A model generated the notes under the pieces. It worked only from the letters and a program-made list of their open reading frames with translations. It did no database searches and was not told the origin of the DNA. Below, piece by piece: positions 60,201 to 62,841 of a stretch of DNA of 64,000 nucleotides. The translations under genes were made by a program, and so were the position numbers. Position 1 is the first letter of the stretch. The number at the start of each line of letters is the position of its first letter. The stretch spans positions 14,418,922 to 14,482,921 of the forward strand of contig NC_092678.1 in NCBI RefSeq assembly GCF_964355755.1. The letters run 5' to 3'. The stretch comes from Antedon mediterranea (Eukaryota; Echinodermata; Crinoidea; Comatulida; Antedonidae).

Positions 60201-60770
60201 TTATGTTTCTGGCATGATACGGGGTAATATCATTTTACTACTATAAATCATGTTAATTGTATTCCTATACCTATTATTATTTTCTATTACAAATAATACT
60301 ATACACTGTGTCTATAATTCTTGTGGGCACATCTAATATACTAGCAGTAGGGTAAATTAGCTTGGAAAGTTTCTATGTCCGTCACTTTACCAAAATACTT
60401 TATTACCAAGCTTTTAAGACGTTTTTAAATTGTTGATCTTTTCACCCCAATTATTTTGGGTTGTCAATGGAATTCTAAAACGTTTGATAAACCATCACTG
60501 CCTGAAGCCTTATTGGATTTCATTTTTAAAAAACGTGTTTTACATTTATCAATGTTTAGAATACATTCACATATTTCGTGTTCTTCTGATAAGACGCTGA
60601 CATTAGTATTATTTAGTAGGTAACTTAAAATACCTACAATTGTAGTTTCAGATCATTATATAATCATTATAATGTAACACAAAGAATCTAGAATTTATAT
60701 TTTTAATGGAAATGGTTATTGTATTGTTTATTTACAACAGGTGTTGTTGGGGCATCCAGTTCAACTACAG
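18191..60770 (+). CDS. ankyrin-repeat Roc-COR GTPase gene (31 exons in window, both ends open)
   Basis: Exons were read from splice signals and phase. There is one cap exon, 16 intact ankyrin exons and 14 GTPase/COR/tail exons, about 3.85 kb or 1,280 codons. Coordinates are 18191-18278; 19345-19449; 20141-20245; 21193-21297; 22697-22801; 23459-23563; 25235-25339; 30905-31009; 37498-37602; 37848-37958; 39707-39811; 40016-40120; 41512-41616; 41813-41917; 44531-44635; 45980-46084; 49995-50099; 50742-50826; 50980-51145; 51402-51499; 51749-51817; 54046-54191; 54912-55001; 55128-55319; 56363-56608; 57863-58057; 58209-58361; 58448-58747; 59027-59122; 59218-59422; 60741-60770. Phases agree across every junction. 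The product would be a cytosolic Roco-family switch: ankyrins bind partners, Roc binds GTP and COR dimerises (family knowledge). One in-frame TAG at 57923 in the COR exon makes this allele suspect. Exon inclusion is inferred, not shown by RNA. Confidence 0.75.
18540..18812 (+). mobile_element. LINE 3' UTR/tail with (CTGAAA)n end
   Basis: A T-rich non-coding tail ends GGAAAATAAAAACTGAAACTGAAACTGAAA-like, the short tandem terminus usual for CR1-like LINEs. No RT coding remains, so it is a deeply 5'-truncated insert in the first intron. Confidence 0.6.
19345..19449 (+). CDS. ankyrin exon 1 (family A)
   Basis: 105 nt, phase 0-0, acceptor TTTCTAG, donor GTAACA. It reads FGYTPLHKYLLCANPTTEIV then ACLIRHGAPETPRTT: one ankyrin repeat with TPLH, a second helix and the HGA turn. 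The last residues (ETPRTT) differ from the VTSxNK of its sisters. Confidence 0.8.
20141..20245 (+). CDS. ankyrin exon 2 (family A)
   Basis: 105 nt, phase 0-0. TGDTPLHTYLFNANPTTGIV then AFLIRNGVAVTSKNK. The acceptor TTTCTAG and donor GTAATA are intact. Confidence 0.8.
20425..20520 (+). pseudogene. broken ankyrin exon (family A)
   Basis: The acceptor TTTCTAG and the start YGDTTLHRYLR are kept. A deletion near 20460 compared with the sisters then shifts the frame, and the 3' end reads ACATGTAGTAATG where others have AATAAGGTAATG, so the donor is lost. It would not be spliced in. Confidence 0.75.
21193..21297 (+). CDS. ankyrin exon 3 (family A)
   Basis: 105 nt, phase 0-0. NGDTPLHMYLRCANPTTEIV then AYLIQHGASVTSQNK. 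This is the best match to the family A consensus. Confidence 0.82.
22697..22801 (+). CDS. ankyrin exon 4 (family A)
   Basis: 105 nt, phase 0-0. YRDTPLHRYILNANPTIEIV then ACLIHHGAAVTSQNE. The last codon is GAG rather than AAG, which leaves the donor (GAG|GTAATG) sound. Confidence 0.8.
23459..23563 (+). CDS. ankyrin exon 5 (family A)
   Basis: 105 nt, phase 0-0. NRDTPLQLYLRCANLKTEIV then TCLIQYGTSVTSKNK. The TPLH histidine is Gln here, and HGA is YGT. It is the last member of family A. Confidence 0.78.
23645..23865 (+). mobile_element. LINE 3' tail ending in (ACTT)n
   Basis: Non-coding tail CCCTTTGGAAAAAAGCTTC ... GGAAAGCAATAAATATTACTTACTTACTTACTTAC-type end. It is typical of a 5'-truncated CR1-like LINE insertion. 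Confidence 0.65.
23866..24135 (-). mobile_element. Helitron fragment H6 (5' end only)
   Basis: Matches the 5' region of the H1/H4/H5 family (AATGTATACCATGACCGGAAA, TCGTTGGACCTAAATTCGTT, GGTTACATCAGGTGGTTAAAA). The terminal TCTATATATA is eroded to TATACACATT-like text beside the host intron sequence ACACCTATAACGTACG. Confidence 0.7.
24358..25045. mobile_element. 688-bp MITE with TTA target duplication
   Basis: Inverted ends CGCCCGTAT...AAACCGGACTTTAGTCGTAG and its complement (24358 on, and 25010-25045). TTA flanks both sides (24355-24357 and 25046-25048). Sister introns show the empty site GAATTTAGAATCATG with a single TTA. A 3-bp TWA duplication suggests the PIF/Harbinger class (inference). 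No transposase was seen. Confidence 0.8.
25235..25339 (+). CDS. ankyrin exon 6 (family B)
   Basis: 105 nt, phase 0-0, acceptor TTTATAG, donor GTAATA. DGNTPLHEYMRSNGPNLEAI then DYFMKQGASVRALNK. It is the first family B exon, and its intron matches the later units. Confidence 0.82.
25691..25749. repeat. near-perfect palindrome
   Basis: AAATGTGC.TAAAATCTAAATATGG is followed directly by its reverse complement around a central TAGATCTA, with arms of about 28 bp and one indel. It lies where two subunits of the foldback element meet. A second small palindrome, TCGTGAATATATTCACGA, follows at about 25755. Confidence 0.8.
25950..26145 (-). repeat. dispersed repeat with (TTTG)n head
   Basis: On the minus strand it begins GTTTGTTTGTCTGTTTGCAGG, then ATTACTCAAAAAGCTATTGCA. 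This arrangement of a (TTTG)n/(CTGT)n tract leading into a fixed body is typical of dispersed invertebrate repeats. The open frame through it is not a gene. Confidence 0.5.
26165..26580 (-). mobile_element. LINE 3' end with (AATTG)n tail
   Basis: The minus strand reads NHALFSDFELMPHGRRFRC, then RTNRKRNSFLPVAIRLLNS and stop (about 26460-26325). A 3' UTR with CCCGTGTGGGATGATTAAAG follows, then four AATTG units at 26172-26195. The NSFxPxAIxxLN end is typical of CR1/L2-like ORF2. It is strongly 5'-truncated. Confidence 0.75.
27600..28895. repeat. inner inverted repeat (about 165-bp arms)
   Basis: The left arm at 27605-27765 (CCGGGTAGCGATATTTTTTT, CAACGAAACTGCCAGCTAGC, TTCGCC.CAGTAGGTAATTCC) is the close reverse complement of 28735-28895. 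Between the arms are about 970 bases with CCATGGAG motifs and a SINE. It is either a nested TIR element or the centre of the foldback element. Confidence 0.7.
28530..28715 (-). mobile_element. tRNA-derived SINE-like repeat
   Basis: On the minus strand, box A TGGTCTAGTGGTAAGGC (28570-28586) and box B CGGTTCGAGTTC (28533-28544) are about 26 bases apart, as in a tRNA. The similarity to the copy at 38165-38345 extends upstream of box A by over 100 bases, so the tRNA-like part is internal to the repeat. The flank GGTTCGAG..TTTC shows no tRNA acceptor stem. Confidence 0.65.
29276..30482 (-). mobile_element. L1/Tx1-like LINE, 5'-truncated, with 11-bp target duplication
   Basis: ATCTACCTTAT occurs at 29265-29275 and again at 30483-30493. 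The insert begins with poly-T on the + strand (poly-A on its own strand). Minus strand coding at 30154-30417 and 29654-30157 gives LKYKANWLTEYMCLLKAI, WKLKDNDICGRCGEVQDEEH and MFFTCKFIQGFWTKI: the C..C...H....C zinc knuckle and C-terminal region of L1/Tx1 ORF2. A frame change near 30155 separates the two parts. It lies inside a foldback-element subunit. Confidence 0.88.
30694..30750 (+). pseudogene. ankyrin exon relic
   Basis: ACCTATCTCACGAAGCAAG then TATCAGTAAAATTGCAAAATAAG resembles the last half of a family B exon (ACTATCTCACGAAGCAAGG...ATCAGTAAMAGCACTAAATAAG). The start and the donor (AAG|AG) are gone. It abuts the right end of the foldback element. Confidence 0.55.
30905..31009 (+). CDS. 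ankyrin exon 7 (family B)
   Basis: 105 nt, phase 0-0. DGNTPLHEYMRSNEPTLEVI then DYFMKQCASVTVLNK. The conserved QGA turn is QCA here (Gly to Cys). Confidence 0.82.
31465..32095 (+). mobile_element. CR1-like LINE fragment nested in the left Penelope arm
   Basis: LYVNDMESAVDCELLLYTDD (RT palm with YTDD, 31468-31533) jumps, after an internal deletion, to DYGCCVWYSC, LQTSQNKTIRCISNLGPRSH and FVNLNLLPVDL (about 31555-31730). The tail ends GAATAAAGAAATAAATAAAT at 32070-32090. The left Penelope arm reads continuously from ...ATGTTCAAC to AATGCGTTGG once it is removed. Confidence 0.8.
32941..33077. repeat. 24-bp minisatellite, about six copies
   Basis: Unit ATTGTATAAAAGTTAAAAATTCTG, with small changes and the last units shortened. 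It lies inside the RT part of the left Penelope arm. There is no spacer diversity, so it is not a CRISPR array. Confidence 0.9.
33290..33352. repeat. inverted junction of the two Penelope arms
   Basis: ATTGTCTCGGTTAAAG near 33291 is the exact reverse complement of CTTTAACCGAGACAAT near 33336. It marks the head-to-head point: the left arm's LTETI codons run leftward, and the right arm begins with the same codons, then jumps to the YYKRY motif. Confidence 0.75.
33405..34960 (-). mobile_element. LINE (same family as LINE C) nested in the right Penelope arm
   Basis: Minus strand from about 34930: IPKIMKDRGNYRSII (RT motif 1), then KCSIGIQQGSSFSSSLF and IYINNL and IYLDDIVLV (34573-34809). Further on are YGSEIWGMSDN near 34240 and LQCTFYNDLRNKFIPRF (33519-33767). 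Several frames are used. It interrupts the right arm between 33400 and about 35450; 34961-35449 is unassigned AT-rich DNA. Confidence 0.78.
36263..36879. mobile_element. 617-bp MITE nested in the right Penelope arm
   Basis: The inverted ends TACCCTTTCACACCAAAA and TTTTGGTGTGAAAGGGGTA are clear. The interior repeats CTCCGGAG/CCCCGG motifs, and an extra copy of the end motif occurs at about 36412-36438. The left Penelope arm provides the empty site (GTGTGTTATGTAATTATTTGC). The target duplication is short and uncertain (TT or TTA). Confidence 0.8.
37498..37602 (+). CDS. ankyrin exon 8 (divergent)
   Basis: 105 nt, phase 0-0, acceptor CTTCACAG, donor GTAATC. NRNKPINIYLERDDVKLEIL then FCLITNGVSPTLTKE. 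TPLH is KPIN, so the repeat is a degenerate but open ankyrin. It belongs to neither family A nor B. Confidence 0.75.
37848..37958 (+). CDS. ankyrin exon 9 (divergent, 111 nt)
   Basis: Two codons longer than the others but still phase 0-0. EGSNALHVHLSGRYVKPTLE then IVTYLIKLGVTPTLQNK. The NALH start and LGVTP turn link it to exon 8 (NGVSPTL). Confidence 0.78.
38165..38345 (-). mobile_element. second copy of the tRNA-derived SINE-like repeat
   Basis: TTTGGTCTAGTGACTTTAACC and TTTGATTCGAGGTC on the minus strand match boxes A and B of the 28530 copy, with box A shortened by three bases. The shared upstream body includes GAATTATTCATGATTTCTGCC. Confidence 0.6.
38376..38476 (+). pseudogene. broken ankyrin exon (family B)
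   Basis: The acceptor is lost (TATATGACG where sisters have TATAGGACG). It starts ENTPLHEYMRSNEHT, then a short deletion brings an in-frame TAA near 38424. The tail TTCATCAGTAACAACACTAA and the donor remain. Confidence 0.78.
38652..39686 (+). mobile_element. Helitron H2 (second subfamily), non-autonomous
   Basis: Starts TCTATATATAAATGATGG after A (38651) and ends GAGCAAACCTTCTAG before T (39687). Sister introns show the empty site ACTTCATGATTATAATTTC, so the insertion is exactly at A^T. Length is 1,035 bp. Its 3' region shares GAGAACCATYTGKG with the H1 family. The 95-codon open frame at 38723-39010 has no recognisable domain. An internal 75-80 bp direct duplication lies at 39097-39235. Confidence 0.85.
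39097..39235 (+). repeat. 75-80-bp tandem duplication inside Helitron H2
   Basis: TATTAATCATTTTATCAAAT.TAG.TGC.ATTCAATGTTACTATAGGAGGC occurs twice back to back, followed by a CCTGGTAGGCCTACCAGG palindrome. Confidence 0.8.
39707..39811 (+). CDS. ankyrin exon 10 (family B)
   Basis: 105 nt, phase 0-0. NGNTPLHEYMRSNEPTLEVV then DYLTKQGASVKALNK. It lies 20 bases after the end of Helitron H2, which split the polypyrimidine part of its intron; the acceptor TTTATAG survived. Confidence 0.82.
40016..40120 (+). CDS. ankyrin exon 11 (family B)
   Basis: 105 nt, phase 0-0. DGSTPLHEYMRSNEPTLEVI then DYITKQGASVTALNK. Only 204 bases separate it from exon 10. The acceptor is TTAAAG. Confidence 0.82.
40170..41364 (+). 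mobile_element. Helitron H3, non-autonomous
   Basis: Starts TCTATATTTAAATATACG after A (40169) and ends CGTCATCATCTAG before T (41365). The empty site ACAGACAATTGATATAATTC is present in several sister introns, so the A^T insertion point is certain. Length is 1,195 bp. It is H1-family DNA in the opposite orientation, with the GATGGTACG hairpin of H1 mostly lost. Confidence 0.88.
41512..41616 (+). CDS. ankyrin exon 12 (family B)
   Basis: 105 nt, phase 0-0. DGNTLLHEYMRSIESTLEVV then DYLVKQGASVTALNK. The TPLH proline is Leu here. Confidence 0.8.
41813..41917 (+). CDS. ankyrin exon 13 (family B)
   Basis: 105 nt, phase 0-0. DGNTPLHEYMRSNEPTLEVL then DYFMNQGASVTALNK. Its intron (196 bases) is an uninterrupted family B intron and serves as a reference for the others. 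Confidence 0.83.
42056..44206. mobile_element. unclassified 2.15-kb insertion in a family B intron
   Basis: Sister introns read GTGAGATTGGTATATTGAGCAATG; here the text is split after TATATT and resumes at GAGCAATGAAATT. The ends share a weak inverted match (CACACATTCAT / ATGACGTGAGTG, and GACAAAAAGT inside both). GC-richer patches lie at 42090-42150, 43595-43685 and 44060-44190. I see no transposase, RT or clear exon, although TTTTTATAG|GATCTGACTCC at about 42925 looks like a splice acceptor. Confidence 0.6.
44341..44361 (+). pseudogene. ankyrin exon scar
   Basis: A normal intron end (GATTATGATTTCCTTTTT) is followed at once by TCAGTAAAATTGCAAAATAAG and GGAATG. This is the last 20 or so bases of a family B exon with its body deleted and its GT donor changed to GG. 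Confidence 0.6.
44531..44635 (+). CDS. ankyrin exon 14 (family B)
   Basis: 105 nt, phase 0-0. DGNTPMHEYMRSNEPTLGIV then NYLTKQGASVTSLNK. TPLH is TPMH. Confidence 0.82.
44962..44982 (+). pseudogene. ankyrin exon scar
   Basis: TCAGTAAAATAGCAAAATAAG followed by GGAATG, with the same architecture as the scar at 44341, so the two were copied together as part of a repeat unit. Confidence 0.6.
45064..45902 (-). mobile_element. LINE, 5'-truncated, in a family B intron
   Basis: Minus strand: NWMIGYIASINGG, YRVLIIPILEYAIPTWLP, one stop, then KIESVQRRVTRLALKQRRG and YDVRLKQFNWPRLTSRRSYL (45503-45745). This is the post-RT tail of a CR1/Jockey-like LINE. The 3' end (GGCAATAACAGAATAAGTATAAG on its strand) abuts CAATTTCTT, and the host text resumes at GTATTTATCATGACC. 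Confidence 0.82.
45980..46084 (+). CDS. ankyrin exon 15 (family B)
   Basis: 105 nt, phase 0-0. DGNTPLHEYMRSSEPTLEVV then VYLTKQGASVTALNK. It is followed after 31 bases by Helitron H4. Confidence 0.82.
46116..47309 (-). mobile_element. Helitron H4, first of a head-to-tail pair
   Basis: The 3' hairpin end CTAGATGGTACGCTCGCTTC begins after A at 46115. The interior matches H1. The 5' end reads TTTACGTAATTTATATATA-like text on the + strand and lacks the final GA before the next copy starts at 47311. About 1.19 kb, no ORF. Confidence 0.8.
47311..48654 (-). mobile_element. Helitron H5, second of the pair
   Basis: Begins CTAGATGTACGCTCGCTTCG after A (47310) and ends TTTATATATAGA before T (48655). 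The flanks of the pair join as ATTTATTTGA|TACCTCTTTTAACG, matching the sister-intron site ATTTATATGATTACACC. Length is 1,344 bp. Confidence 0.82.
48960..48980 (+). pseudogene. ankyrin exon scar
   Basis: TCAGTAAAATTTCAAAATAAG then GGAATG after a normal intron end. This is the fourth scar of this type. Confidence 0.55.
49135..49175 (+). pseudogene. truncated ankyrin exon (family B)
   Basis: A perfect acceptor (TTTATAG) and GACGGAAAAACATCACTGCA (DGKTSLHK) lead into TAA. The rest of the exon and the donor are missing, so the exon was cut after about 20 bases. Confidence 0.75.
49657..50545 (+). repeat. 150-bp intron direct repeat around ankyrin exon 16
   Basis: GTCACGTGATTGATGTAAAT ... GTAATGTTTTGGTGTGATGT occurs at about 49657-49807 and again at about 50391-50541, on either side of exon 16. 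It marks the last duplication step of the array. Confidence 0.75.
49995..50099 (+). CDS. ankyrin exon 16 (family B, last)
   Basis: 105 nt, phase 0-0. DGNTPLHEYMCSNKPTLEAV then NYLRKQGASITALNK. It is the last intact repeat before the GTPase exons. Confidence 0.82.
50742..50826 (+). CDS. linker exon, ankyrin-like start
   Basis: Acceptor TTTATAG, donor GTAAGT. EGKTAVSVLEENTKIEK then TKQIMILEHFD. It starts like an ankyrin repeat (EGKTAV for DGNTPL) but becomes a charged helix. It ends in phase 1. Confidence 0.75.
50980..51145 (+). CDS. Roc GTPase exon with P-loop
   Basis: KLLVPPEIFAMGKEAIKIYK then IAVVNSRCMFLGKEGAGKTS and CVKSMLRER. GKEGAGKTS is a full Walker A (GxxxxGKT/S) that binds nucleotide phosphates, and the preceding hydrophobic strand CMFL is as in Ras-like folds. 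Phase 1 in, phase 2 out. Confidence 0.88.
51402..51499 (+). CDS. Roc exon, switch I region
   Basis: Completes Arg of LRER, then FNPKEQSTDGIVTATVFKAT and KWKKIKEEN. STDGI occupies the place where Roc domains have the switch I Thr (xTxGI). The donor is ACG|GTAAAG. The frame stays open past the donor but loses family pattern, so I end the exon here. Confidence 0.72.
51749..51817 (+). CDS. short charged exon within Roc
   Basis: SELTKKMRENALAEKVDKK then LKQ. A helical, Lys/Glu-rich insertion between switch I and switch II. The acceptor TTATACAG and donor GTATGT keep phase 1. Confidence 0.68.
51938..53716 (+). repeat. direct pair of about 830-bp repeats with (GACA)n at both ends
   Basis: Copy 1 is about 51938-52745 and copy 2 about 52885-53716. 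They differ at few sites and are separated by about 140 bases. Each begins AACAAGGCCAACAGCCATTA and ends AGTCGCTTCCACGCGACTAA, a 6-bp hairpin. Inside each, GCATAGTGATACCGGACCGA plus a (GACA)/(GACC) tract occurs both near the start and near the end. AAGTCGCGTG at the start mirrors CACGCGACT at the end. I see no ORF and cannot name the class. It lies wholly within one intron of the gene. Confidence 0.75.
54046..54191 (+). CDS. Roc exon with switch II WDYAGQ
   Basis: SNENRSLWNKFEDFIRSKIG then LESISNEITSIWDYAGQL and DYYITHR. DxxGQ followed by YYxTH is the hallmark of Roc domains (family knowledge). Phase 2 in, phase 0 out; donor GTATGC. Confidence 0.88.
54192..54911. other. intron, nothing further seen
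   Basis: AT-rich intron with a GC-richer patch near 54800-54850 (CCGGAAGCGTCCCGGGTTG). No exon or mobile-element coding was recognised. Confidence 0.4.
54912..55001 (+). CDS. Roc exon, post-switch II strand
   Basis: FFLTNTVSYCVVFSALDKLD then ELAKRRDPAL. It follows YYITHR directly, as in Roc domains (THxxFLxxxxxYxxVF). Phase 0-0; donor GTAAGT. Confidence 0.82.
55128..55319 (+). CDS. Roc exon with G4-like THID
   Basis: LDIILFWVRSVYEHTVV, then SPPISLVATHIDKLQGRTSE. The TH.D element replaces the NKxD of Ras and is usual for Roc domains. Ser-Pro-Pro before the strand is also typical. 64 codons, phase 0-0. Confidence 0.85.
55320..56362. other. intron, nothing further seen
   Basis: About 1 kb of AT-rich intron. 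No mobile element or exon recognised. Confidence 0.4.
56363..56608 (+). CDS. Roc/COR junction exon
   Basis: NMYKTIFAKMERMEYAEHVD, MYMVNNTVKSHEGIEKLKRN, then GTKVIPLKWLDFQERLQ. The VDxxxxxVNN...IP..WLxFxxxL order is that of a Roc end running into COR. Two acceptors six bases apart (56361-56362 and 56367-56368) keep the same frame; I list the longer form. Confidence 0.8.
56609..57862. other. intron, nothing further seen
   Basis: About 1.25 kb of AT-rich intron. No further exon or mobile element recognised. Confidence 0.4.
57863..58057 (+). CDS. COR exon carrying an in-frame TAG
   Basis: ATRICTECGISEEAIIVAIR, then TAG at 57923-57925, then MNDIGKIMYSEKDEKLKNTV and MIQMLTTVITVFPPDIED. The acceptor GATTAG and donor GTAAGT are good and the frame fits both neighbours. 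The sequence either side of the stop matches the COR pattern (helix, then HDxGxIxY, then a strand), so a sense codon was probably lost. A TGG to TAG change would fit, but other origins are possible. The stop may be an allele, an error or true decay. Confidence 0.75.
58209..58361 (+). CDS. COR exon
   Basis: KKMKTLWKRLEEEGILEEKL, LRYLWTTQNRDHFEIFIEVM and RVFWLLYEKKS. The W..L...GIL...LL..LW......F..M..F pattern is the helical middle of COR domains. 51 codons, phase 0-0, open frame. Confidence 0.85.
58448..58747 (+). CDS. COR exon, C-terminal (COR-B) part
   Basis: REFLVPCRMKVFTNTSLEV, then YLTPTDFLPEAVYHTLVVVF and VFRNRSDFEFKDHKVSLG. The YLVP start, then the DFLPxxxxHxL helix, then the strand pair fit COR-B. 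100 codons, the largest exon in the gene, phase 0-0. Confidence 0.85.
59027..59122 (+). CDS. exon after COR with a basic cluster
   Basis: LQIYRRTENSFDTEVGGAKP then KKRQLKPSVCME. KPKKRQLK resembles a monopartite nuclear localisation signal; that role is a guess. 32 codons, phase 0-0. Confidence 0.75.
59218..59422 (+). CDS. Cys/His-rich exon after COR
   Basis: VLSYLRVQLQTVCNIYERSG, LRVVCDACNPKEHHLVYLEK, CLKNDVVPCGEDTTMNTAHI. The CxxC...HH...C...C spacing (CDAC, HH, C, PC) suggests a small metal-binding fold of the sort that follows COR in several animal Roco proteins. It ends in phase 1. Confidence 0.8.
59423..60740. other. intron, nothing further seen
   Basis: About 1.3 kb of AT-rich intron. 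No exon or mobile element recognised. Confidence 0.4.
60741..60770 (+). CDS. 30-nt micro-exon linker
   Basis: GVVGASSSTTG spans acceptor CAACAG to donor GTATGT, phase 1-1. A Ser/Thr/Gly linker of this type is expected before a C-terminal domain. The next exon would lie beyond the LTR element, outside the window. Confidence 0.6.
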
Positions 60771-60828
60771 GTATGTTGTATATATTATTGTATTGGTTTA
60801 GATTAAGTGAATATTAATTAAAATGTAC

Positions 60829-60960
60829 TGTTACGGGCTCGCTCGTTAGGCTGAAACCAACAATAAGAACATAACAAAACACGTTGTAGTTGTCGTCCAT
60901 CTTTATTCATCTCCTCTCTTTTACTCTAGAGGGCTCACTTCCGTGTGACAAACCATCACA
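60829..60960 (-). repeat. 3' LTR (132 bp)
   Basis: On the element's strand it runs TGTGATGG...CCCGTAACA (TG...CA ends) and contains ATGAATAAAGATGG, a likely poly(A) signal. TGTAC just outside at 60824-60828 may be one side of a target duplication. The LTR is short for a Gypsy-type element. Confidence 0.75.
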
Positions 60961-60971
60961 CACCCCCACTT
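60961..60971 (-). other. polypurine tract
   Basis: AAGTGGGGGTG on the element's strand, directly before the LTR start TGTGATGG: the primer site for plus-strand DNA in LTR elements. Confidence 0.7.
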
Positions 60972-61223
60972 AAAGAACGTTTGATATGATTAAACTTATA
61001 ACTGTTTACTATAACATCTTAAATCTTTTCTTATACAGTAGTTATTTTAACAGGTCGTTGATATGAATTTACTTCAACTGCTTCTTTAAAATTTCACAAG
61101 TTATAATTACTTTAAATCCGTGTATGCCATTAATGCATCACTCTATCACAACTAACATATTATAATGAAATAAACACTTTTAAAATCAACAAAACTTTTA
61201 AAATCATTTCATGCATGTTTTAT

Positions 61224-61698
61224 CTAAACTCTTGACAAAGCGTCAGCTACAACATTGTCTTTTCCTCTGATATGATGAATTTCCAGATTCATTTCTTGAA
61301 CTGCTAAGCTCCATCTCAACAGGCGTTGATTCTTGTCCTTCATTCTTGCCAAGAACGTTAATGGGTTGTGGTCAGTCCAAACTATAATTGGAAACGGAGT
61401 AGATCCAAAATACACTTCAAAGTGCTTTAACGCTGACATCAAAGCTAATGTCTCCTTCTCAACAGTAGAATAACGTTTCTCATGCTGGTTGAATTTTCTG
61501 GAGTAGAAACACACAGGCTTGTCAACACCATTCGCGTCTGTTTGCGCCAACACAGCACCAGAACCAACATCACTGGCATCAATCATTAACGAGAACTGTT
61601 TATCAAATTGTGGAGCCATCAACACCGGTTCGTTTGATAACATTGCTTTAACTTTAATGAACGCATTATTGCATTCCTCCAACCACACACAACTTGCA
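61224..61698 (-). pseudogene. RNase H domain of the LTR element
   Basis: Minus strand: FSLMIDASDVGSGAVLAQT, ETLALMSALKHFEVYFG, IVWTDHNPLTFLARM and RGKDNVVADALSR. The Asp of MIDAS, the Glu of KETLAL, the Asp of TDHN and the Asp of VADALSR form the catalytic set. It ends at a stop at 61224. It is in a different frame from the RT because of a 7-T run at 61699-61705, where one base appears missing. Confidence 0.88.
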
Positions 61699-61705
61699 TT
61701 TTTTT

Positions 61706-62509
61706 CAGCAGATTCGTTAATGGAGCTACAAGCGTTGAGAAACTTCTGCAAAAACGTCGATAAAATCCAGCCATTCCCAGGAACCGCATTAACTCCTGCT
61801 TACTCTTTGGAACTGGGAAATCACAGACTGCCTTAATCTTAGCACTTAATGGTTTCACTTTTCCGCAACCAACTTTATGACCTAAGAACGCAATTTCTGC
61901 ACAGGAAAACTCGCTTTTCACCAAATTTACTGTCAACTTTGCAGCTGTCAACCTGTCAAACAATGCCTTAATTCTCTGCACATGGACATCCCATGTATCA
62001 CTATAAACAACCAAATCGTCCATATAAGCTTCACAACCCTCCAACCCTGAAATTATACCATTAACCAATCTCTGGAACGTGGCTGGTGCGTTTTTTAAAC
62101 CGAAAGGCATGACTTTATACTGATAAAGACCCATAGGAGTTACAAAAGCTGACATTTCTTTCGCACGCTCTGTTAAAGGAATTTGAAAGTAACCCTTTAG
62201 AAGATCAAATTTACTGACAAACTTAGCACTACCCACACGATCAATACAGTCGTCTATCCTCGGTATGGGATATGAATCTGTAGTAGATTTAGCATTAACC
62301 TTCCGATAATCAGTACAAAAACGATACGATTTATCTGGCTTCGGAACTAATATACATGGAGAACTCCAAGCACTGCAACTAGGCTCGATGATATCATTCT
62401 TAATCATGTAATCAATCTCATTTTGTAATATCTTCATCTTGAACGGATTTGCTCTATATGGATTTTGTTTTATTGGTGAACAATCAGCTGTCTTAACGTC
62501 ATGCTCCAT
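61706..62509 (-). pseudogene. reverse transcriptase of the LTR element
   Basis: Minus strand: KTADCSPIKQNPYRANPFKM, SCSAWSSPCILVPKPD, YRFCTDYRKVNAKS, SKFDLLKGYFQIPL, MPFGLKNAPATFQRLVNG, the YMDDLVVYS catalytic box and FLGHKVGCGKVKP. The motifs are Gypsy-like. Its frame leaves coding at the T-run at 61699-61705, beyond which the open frame to 61619 is noise. Confidence 0.9.
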
Positions 62510-62841
62510 TAAGTTCGTTCGCCTGGAACATCCGAAAACAACTGCAGATTTCCAAATATCAAACTAACAATTTCAACCTTACGATCACAAGATAAATGAC
62601 CAACTTTCTCTTCAATGTTTGCAAGAACATCTGAATTACTGAACTTAACACATGTATCAGGATCACCAAACTCTTCAGAATTCTCTTCAACAACACACGC
62701 AACTGGTGTTGACGTACAGGTATCACTATTATTTCTCGCTATGTATGGTTTCAACATGTTTATATGACGCAATCGCTTCTTCTTACGCCAATCTGGAGTA
62801 TCTAACACATAGTCAACTTCTCCTACTCTTTCTAATACTTT
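62510..62841 (-). pseudogene. integrase end (GPY/F region) and INT-RT linker
   Basis: Immediately after the stop at 62842-62844 the same frame continues KVLERVGEVDYVLDTPDWRK, then RLRHINMLKPYI. This is the GPY/F-type end of a Gypsy integrase (...VGEVDY..HINMLKPY). A spacer of about 65 residues, acidic at first, leads to the RT. No protease motif was seen in it. Confidence 0.8.

Noticed and set aside
61519-61836. 105-residue + strand open frame
   Set aside because: Antisense to the RNase H and RT of the LTR element.
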